A stretch of 64,000 nucleotides of DNA. Source: Propionicimonas paludicola. GTDB taxonomy: Bacteria; Actinomycetota; Actinomycetes; Propionibacteriales; Propionibacteriaceae. Under the pieces are notes generated by a model that had not been told where the DNA came from, searched no databases, and saw only the letters and a list, made by a program, of their open reading frames with translations. The stretch lies in the NCBI RefSeq assembly GCF_002563675.1, contig NZ_PDJC01000001.1, positions 1,364,001 to 1,428,000 on the forward strand. Direction: 5' to 3'. Of this stretch, positions 59,283 through 64,000 are shown one piece after another (positions within the stretch are counted from its first letter, which is position 1; each line of letters opens with the position of its first letter). The translations under genes and the position numbers were made by a program.

Positions 59283-61025
59283 CTAGGCGCTGGCCAGCCA
59301 CTGCCGGGCCAGCCGAATCCTGGCCTCCACCTGTTCGGTGGTGGCCTGGGCCAGGGTCGGTCCGCCGACCTCTCGCCGCAGCCCGGCATGGACGTGGCTG
59401 TGCGGCACTCCCCTGACCCGAGCGACCTGCGAGACCAGGCTGTTGAGCTCCTTGCGCCGGCCCTCCAATGCCCGGAACAGACTCACCTCCGCAGGCACCT
59501 TCTCCCGCTTCTCGCGATGCGAGGCGCGGTTCAGTTGCCGACGCTGCCGATCGGCCAACAAGGTGGCCACCTGCTCGGGTTCCAGCAACCCCGGAAGCCC
59601 CAGGTAGTCGGCCTCGTCCATGCTGGTCGGCTCGGCCTGGATGCCGTAGGCCTGGGCATCGAACAGGACGTGATCGAAGATGGCATTCGCCTCCAGGGTC
59701 TCCTGCTCCCCTTCGAAGTCGGCCATCCGCCGGGTCCGGTTCGCCTCGGCCAGCAGCGCCTCCTCCTCGGCCCACAAGTCCTCGCTGCGCTGCGGGCGGC
59801 CCAGGACGTGGTCGCGCTGCCGCTCCAGCGCTCCGGCGTGGGCCAGCAGGATCGGCACCGTGGGCAGGAACACACTGGCCAGCTCGCCACGCCGACGGCT
59901 GCGGACGAAGCGGCCCACGGCCTGGGCGAAGAACAGCGGAGTCGAGGTGGCCGTGGCGTACACCCCGACCGCCAGCCGCGGGACGTCCACGCCCTCGGAG
60001 ACCATCCGGACCGCCACCATCCAGCGGTCAGTGCCTTCGGCGAAGGCCTCGATCCGCCGGCTCGCGCCGGGATCGTCGGACAGCACCGTGGTCGGCTTCT
60101 CGCCGGTGATCGTACCCAGGGCCCGCGCATAGGCGCGGGCCTGTCTTTGGTCGCTGGCGATCACCAGCCCGCCGGCGTCCGGCACCTGGCGGCGCACCTC
60201 ACTCAGTCGGCGATCGGCTGCCTGCAGCACGGCCGGCATCCATTCCCCGGCCGGATCCAGGGCCGTCCGCCAGGCCTGCGCGGTGAGGTCCTTGGTCAGC
60301 GGTTCACCCAGGTTGGCGGCCAGCTCGTCACCGGCTCGAGTCTTCCAGCGCATCGGACCGCCATAGGCCAGGAACACCACCGGACGCACGACGTGGTCGC
60401 GCAGCGCCTCGGCGTAGCCGTAGGTGTAGTCGGGCACCGAGCGCCGAGTGCCGTCGCCGTCTTCGGCATAGTGAACGAAAGGGATCGGGGTCGCGTCGGA
60501 GCGGAATGGAGTGCCGGTCAGCGACAGCCGCCGAGTGGCCAGCGCGAAGGCCTGAGCGATCGCCTCTCCCCAGCTCAGCGCATCGCCGGCATGGTGGATC
60601 TCATCGAAGATCACCAGCGTGCGAGCATCCGCTGTCCGCGACTCGTAGGCGAAGGTGGCCGCCGCCACGCCGGCATAGGTGACCGCCTGGCCCTGATATT
60701 GCCGCGACCGGCCGCGGCGCTGCTGACCCAGGCCCGGATCCAGGTGCAGGCCGACCTTGGCCGCGGCGTCCGCCCACTGCACCTTCAGGTGCTCGGTCGG
60801 GGTCACCACGATCACCTGCTCGATGGTGCGCGCCTCCAGCAAGTCGGTGGCTACGCGCAGCGCGAAGGTGGTCTTGCCGGCCCCGGGGGTCGCCACTGCC
60901 AGGAAGTCCTTGGACTCCAGCTCTCGATAGCGGGTCAGCGCCTCCACCTGCCACGCGCGCAAGCGCGCAGCCGTGCCCCAGGCGGCCCGCCCCGGAAATG
61001 CCGGAGACAGGTCATGGATCGGCAC
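59283..61025 (-). CDS. DEAD/DEAH-box superfamily 2 helicase
   Basis: This is a 580-residue helicase. Motif I is ATPGAGKTTFALRVA (about residue 47), motif II is the DEIH form in VIFDEIHHAGD, motif III is SLTGTPFRSD, and motif VI is QAVGRFVRSRRRGE. The last about 150 residues (after residue 430) form an extra domain, including QLNRASHREKREK and ARVRGVPHSHVHAGL, which I do not recognise. Such helicases are common in actinobacteria; the substrate (DNA or RNA) is unknown. The GTG at 61025 follows AGGAG by 7 bases; a TTG one codon earlier lies directly after the vanZ stop. It is the last gene of the gatA-gatB-vanZ-helicase unit. Confidence 0.85.
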   Translation of the reverse strand: MPIHDLSPAFPGRAAWGTAARLRAWQVEALTRYRELESKDFLAVATPGAGKTTFALRVATDLLEARTIEQVIVVTPTEHLKVQWADAAAKVGLHLDPGLGQQRRGRSRQYQGQAVTYAGVAAATFAYESRTADARTLVIFDEIHHAGDALSWGEAIAQAFALATRRLSLTGTPFRSDATPIPFVHYAEDGDGTRRSVPDYTYGYAEALRDHVVRPVVFLAYGGPMRWKTRAGDELAANLGEPLTKDLTAQAWRTALDPAGEWMPAVLQAADRRLSEVRRQVPDAGGLVIASDQRQARAYARALGTITGEKPTTVLSDDPGASRRIEAFAEGTDRWMVAVRMVSEGVDVPRLAVGVYATATSTPLFFAQAVGRFVRSRRRGELASVFLPTVPILLAHAGALERQRDHVLGRPQRSEDLWAEEEALLAEANRTRRMADFEGEQETLEANAIFDHVLFDAQAYGIQAEPTSMDEADYLGLPGLLEPEQVATLLADRQRRQLNRASHREKREKVPAEVSLFRALEGRRKELNSLVSQVARVRGVPHSHVHAGLRREVGGPTLAQATTEQVEARIRLARQWLASA

Positions 61026-61028
61026 CAA

Positions 61029-61421
61029 TCAGCTCCTGGCCCGGTCCACACGCCATCCGACCAGGACGGCGATGGCGATTCCGGTCAGATCGGCCACCAT
61101 GTCCCAGACGTCGCCGTCGCGATAGGGAAGGAAGCGCCACTGGACCAGCTCGCTGATCGGGGCATGCAGTGCGAACACCGTGGCCACCAGCCAGCGCCGT
61201 CCGGTCAGCGAACCCAAGAGGTAGGCCGGGATGCCGAAGATCAAGGCGTGAACAACCTTGTCAGCGCCGGTGATGGTGACGAACTGCTCACCACCTGGCG
61301 AGCCAGGCCAGTACACCGCGGCCAACTGGACGAGCACTGCGACGATCGCAGCCACCCACCACCACCGCGAGACCACCGCCTCGCTGACCTCGCCGCCGAC
61401 ACTCGGATCTGAGGACTTCAC
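61029..61421 (-). CDS. VanZ-like family membrane protein
   Basis: This 130-residue protein has four hydrophobic segments. The VanZ-domain pattern is present: ADKVVHALIFGIPAYLLG, HAPISELVQWRFLPYRDGDVWDMVADLTGI, with conserved His, Glu, Arg, Gly and Asp positions. VanZ itself gives low-level teicoplanin resistance, but most family members have no proven function, so no resistance should be inferred. It starts 4 bases after the gatB stop and is directly followed by the helicase gene. Confidence 0.85.
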   Translation of the reverse strand: MKSSDPSVGGEVSEAVVSRWWWVAAIVAVLVQLAAVYWPGSPGGEQFVTITGADKVVHALIFGIPAYLLGSLTGRRWLVATVFALHAPISELVQWRFLPYRDGDVWDMVADLTGIAIAVLVGWRVDRARS

Positions 61422-61425
61422 GGGC

Positions 61426-62913
61426 TCAGCTCAGCCTGGCCAAGACCAGCTCGCGGACCTTGGCAGCGTCGGCTTGGCCGCGCAGTTCCTGCATCACCGC
61501 ACCGATCAGGGCACCGGCTGCTTGCACCTTGCCCGAACGGATCCGCTCGGCCACGTCCGGGTTGGCCTCGATGGCGCGATCGACCGCAGCCGTCAGTGCC
61601 GAGTCGTCGCTGACCACAGCCAGGCCGCGGGCGGCCACGACGTCGGCCGGACTCCCCTCGCCGCCCAGCACGCCGTCGATGACCTGACGGGCCAGCTTGT
61701 CGTTGATCGTGCCGGCCTCGACCAGAGTCTGCACTTCGGCGACCTGCGCCGGGGTGATCGCCAGCTCGCCCAGCTCGCAACCGGCCTCGTTGGCCCGACG
61801 GGCCAGCTCGGTCAGCCACCACTTGCGGGCGGCGGACGCGCTCGCCCCGGCCGCCACGGTCGCCTCGATCAGGTCGAGGGCCCCGGAGTTCACGATGTCG
61901 GCGAACTCCTGGTCGGCGAAGCCCCATTCGGCCTTGAGCCGTTTGCGCTTGAGATCGGGCAGTTCCGGCAGGGTGGCCCGCAGCTCGGCGACCCACTCCG
62001 CACTCGGTGCCACCGGCACCAGGTCCGGCTCGGGGAAGTAGCGGTAGTCCTCGGCGGTCTCCTTGGACCGGCCCGGGGTGGTGTGCCCCTCCTCGTGCCA
62101 GTGCCGGGTCTCCTGGTGCACCTTGCCGCCGGCGGCCAGCAGGGCGGCCTGACGGCGGATCTCGTAGTGCAGCGCGGCCTCGATGCTCCGCAGCGAGTTC
62201 ACGTTCTTGGTCTCGGTGCGCAGCCCGAATTGGGTGGCACCCTTGGGCATCAGTGAGACGTTCGCGTCGCAGCGCAGCGAGCCCTGCTCCATCCGGACGT
62301 CCGAGACGCCCAGCGCCAGCATCAGATCGCGCAGGAACGCCACATAGGCCTTGGCCACGGCCGGCGCCTTGGCTCCGGTGCCGGTGATCGGCTTGGTGAC
62401 GATCTCGACCAGCGGGGTGCCGGCCCGGTTGTAGTCCAGCAGCGAGTAGTCGGCGTCGCCGATCCGTCCGCTCACCCCGACATGGACGCTCTTGCCGGCG
62501 TCCTCCTCCATGTGCGCGCGCTCGATCTCGATCCGGTAGGGCTCACCGTCCACCTCGATCTCGACCCAGCCGTTGAAGGCGATCGGCTCGTCGTACTGCG
62601 AGGTCTGGAAGTCCTTGGTCATGTCCGGGTAGAAGTAGTTCTTCCGGGCGAACCGGCACCACGGAGCGATCTCGCAGTTCAGGGCCAGGCCGATCCGGAT
62701 GGCCGACTCGATGGCCTTCGCGTTGACCACCGGCAGCGACCCGGGCAGGCCCAGGCAGACCGGACAGGTACGGGTGTTGGGCTCGCCGCCGAAGACGTTC
62801 GCACAGCTGCAGAACATCTTGGAGACGGTGTTCAGCTCGACGTGAACCTCCAGGCCCAGCACCGGATCGAACTCGGCCATGGCCTGATCGAAGTCGTACA
62901 GCTCGACGCTCAC
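61426..62913 (-). CDS. gatB: Aspartyl/glutamyl-tRNA amidotransferase subunit B
   Basis: GatB activates Asp- or Glu-tRNA with ATP and amidates it with ammonia made by GatA, giving Asn- and Gln-tRNA. It has 495 residues. The catalytic domain begins with [17 protein letters not shown], then [20 protein letters not shown] (zinc cysteines) and [21 protein letters not shown]. The C-terminal YqeY-like tRNA-binding tail is seen from about residue 345. GTG at 62913 overlaps the gatA stop (GTGA). Its presence implies that at least one of AsnRS and GlnRS may be missing or supplemented. Confidence 0.97.
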   Translation of the reverse strand: MSVELYDFDQAMAEFDPVLGLEVHVELNTVSKMFCSCANVFGGEPNTRTCPVCLGLPGSLPVVNAKAIESAIRIGLALNCEIAPWCRFARKNYFYPDMTKDFQTSQYDEPIAFNGWVEIEVDGEPYRIEIERAHMEEDAGKSVHVGVSGRIGDADYSLLDYNRAGTPLVEIVTKPITGTGAKAPAVAKAYVAFLRDLMLALGVSDVRMEQGSLRCDANVSLMPKGATQFGLRTETKNVNSLRSIEAALHYEIRRQAALLAAGGKVHQETRHWHEEGHTTPGRSKETAEDYRYFPEPDLVPVAPSAEWVAELRATLPELPDLKRKRLKAEWGFADQEFADIVNSGALDLIEATVAAGASASAARKWWLTELARRANEAGCELGELAITPAQVAEVQTLVEAGTINDKLARQVIDGVLGGEGSPADVVAARGLAVVSDDSALTAAVDRAIEANPDVAERIRSGKVQAAGALIGAVMQELRGQADAAKVRELVLARLS

Positions 62914-64000
62914 CGCCGTGCTCCTTCCAGATAGGCGCCGGACGGCGAGGCGAGCAGCTGATCCAGCAGCGAGCCGCCCCAGCCGGCCGCGAGTTCGGCC
63001 TCCAGAGCCGCACCCACCCGGTACAGCCGGTCATCGGCCATGGCCGGGGCCATCACCTGGAAGCCGACCGGCAGACCGTCGGCCAGGCCACAGGGCACCG
63101 AGATGGCGCAGTTGCCGGCCAGGTTGGACGGGATCGTGCACAGGTCGGCCTTGTACATGGCCAGCGGGTCGTCCACCCGCTCACCGATGGTGAAGGCCGT
63201 GGTCGGCGTGGTCGGGGAGACCAGCACGTCCGCGGCACCGAAGGCGGCGTTGAAGTCCTGGGTGATCAGGGTGCGCACCTTCTGCGCCGAGCCGTAGTAG
63301 GCGTCGTAATAGCCGGCCGACAGGGCGTAGGTGCCGATGATGATCCGGCGCTTGGCCTCGGCTCCGAAGCCGGCCCCGCGGGTCAGGTTCATCACTTCTT
63401 CGGCGCTGGCATTGCCGTCGTCGCCGACTCGCAAGCCGTAGCGCATGGCGTCGAAGCGGGCCAGGTTGGAGCTGACCTCGCTGGGCATGATCAGGTAGTA
63501 GGCGGCCAGCGCATAGTCGAAGCTCGGGCAGGACACCTCGACGATCTCGGCACCGCGGCGCTGCAAAGCCTCCAGGGCTTCGGCGAACCGCTGCTCGACG
63601 CCGGGGGCATAGCCCTCGCCGCCCAGCTCGGTGACCACACCGACCCGCATTCCGGAAATGTCACCGCTGCGAGCCGCTCCGACAACGTCGGGCAGCGGGG
63701 CGTTGATCGAGGTCGAGTCCATCGGATCCCAGCCGCCGATCACCTGGTGCAGCAGGGCCGCGTCCAGCACCGTCCGGGCGCACGGGCCGGGGGTGTCCAG
63801 CGAGGACGCCATGGCCACCACGCCGTAGCGGGAGGTCCCGCCATAAGTGGGCTTCACGCCCACCGTCCCGGTGACCGAGGCCGGCTGCCGAATCGAGCCA
63901 CCGGTGTCAGTACCCAGCGCCAGCGGGGCCTCGAAGGAGGCCAGGGCGGCCGCCGAGCCACCACCAGATCCGCCAGGGATCTTGGTGTTGTCCCACGGGT
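62910..64000 (-). CDS. gatA: Aspartyl/glutamyl-tRNA amidotransferase subunit A, C-terminal part
   Basis: GatA is an amidase that releases ammonia from glutamine for GatB. The first part lies beyond the right edge; about 363 codons are visible. The amidase signature is present near the window edge ([14 protein letters not shown], then [14 protein letters not shown]), including the catalytic Ser and the cis-Ser positions. The C-terminal region has [17 protein letters not shown] and [10 protein letters not shown], with the GGSLLDQLL end. Usually gatC is upstream and gatB downstream; only gatB can be checked here. Confidence 0.97.
   Translation of the reverse strand, partial: PWDNTKIPGGSGGGSAAALASFEAPLALGTDTGGSIRQPASVTGTVGVKPTYGGTSRYGVVAMASSLDTPGPCARTVLDAALLHQVIGGWDPMDSTSINAPLPDVVGAARSGDISGMRVGVVTELGGEGYAPGVEQRFAEALEALQRRGAEIVEVSCPSFDYALAAYYLIMPSEVSSNLARFDAMRYGLRVGDDGNASAEEVMNLTRGAGFGAEAKRRIIIGTYALSAGYYDAYYGSAQKVRTLITQDFNAAFGAADVLVSPTTPTTAFTIGERVDDPLAMYKADLCTIPSNLAGNCAISVPCGLADGLPVGFQVMAPAMADDRLYRVGAALEAELAAGWGGSLLDQLLASPSGAYLEGARR

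Overview
This 64-kb window is a high-G+C chromosomal segment of an actinobacterium. Evidence for this includes the conserved block ruvCAB-yajC-secDF-apt-rel, a his operon holding a PriA-type isomerase, the block hisI-trpE-trpCBA-lgt-gltBD, DUF349 and CYTH-CHAD proteins, many 4-base ATGA/GTGA gene overlaps, frequent GTG starts, leaderless-type promoters (TAnnnT 6-7 bases before the start codon) and an actinobacterial LexA box. The family Propionibacteriaceae or a relative is plausible but not proven. Nearly everything is core chromosome. I see no CRISPR array, transposase, integrase, prophage, rRNA or tRNA, and no gene-free stretch longer than about 300 bases.

Layout. 1-7152 (minus): mltG (cut by the window edge), ruvX, alaS and two small membrane-linked genes, then a DHA2-type drug exporter coupled to rarA. 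7258-7983 (plus): a PadR regulator with a Gly/Pro-rich N-terminus and a likely self-regulated promoter. 8052-11888 (minus): aspS, hisS and a metallo-beta-lactamase-fold hydrolase. 11954-13207 (plus): a DUF349 protein. 13215-23539 (minus): rel, a potassium channel, apt, secF, secD, yajC, ruvB, ruvA, ruvC (behind a LexA box) and yebC. 23607-24695 (plus): a lipoate ligase with its accessory domain at the N-terminus. 24700-29855 (minus): hisD-hisC-hisB-hisH-priA and a GNAT acetyltransferase. 29956-31175 (plus): a DUF554 protein and a YbaK deacylase. 31180-36863 (minus): CYTH-CHAD, a DUF2567-like membrane protein, and dnaE. 36965-51233 (minus): DUF1697, a GT-C-like membrane protein, gltD, gltB, lgt, trpA, trpB, trpC, a small membrane protein, trpE and hisI. 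51303-53851 (minus): a response regulator and an unusual membrane histidine kinase. 54100-58827 (plus): a 48-codon small gene, serC, serA and a membrane-embedded spermidine-synthase-like protein. 58922-59281 (plus): a small membrane protein. 59283-64000 (minus): a DEAD-box helicase, a VanZ protein, gatB and gatA (cut by the window edge).

How the genes work together. Glutamine and glutamate (gltBD), serine (serC, serA), histidine and tryptophan synthesis dominate the middle and right. Serine is a TrpB substrate and glutamine feeds HisH, GltB and, through a partner, TrpE. Translation is served by alaS, aspS, hisS, YbaK and gatAB. Protein export and lipoprotein maturation are served by secDF/yajC and lgt. 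DNA repair and replication are served by ruvABC, ruvX, rarA and dnaE.

I did not find a clear new multigene system. The best leads are a 48-codon gene flanked by a ribosome binding site and a hairpin, two strong palindromes that look like operators (before serC and before the 58922 gene), the permuted lipoate ligase, a spermidine-synthase-like membrane protein lacking the usual catalytic motif, a histidine kinase with a degenerate ATP-binding box, and the PadR regulator with a collagen-like N-terminus.
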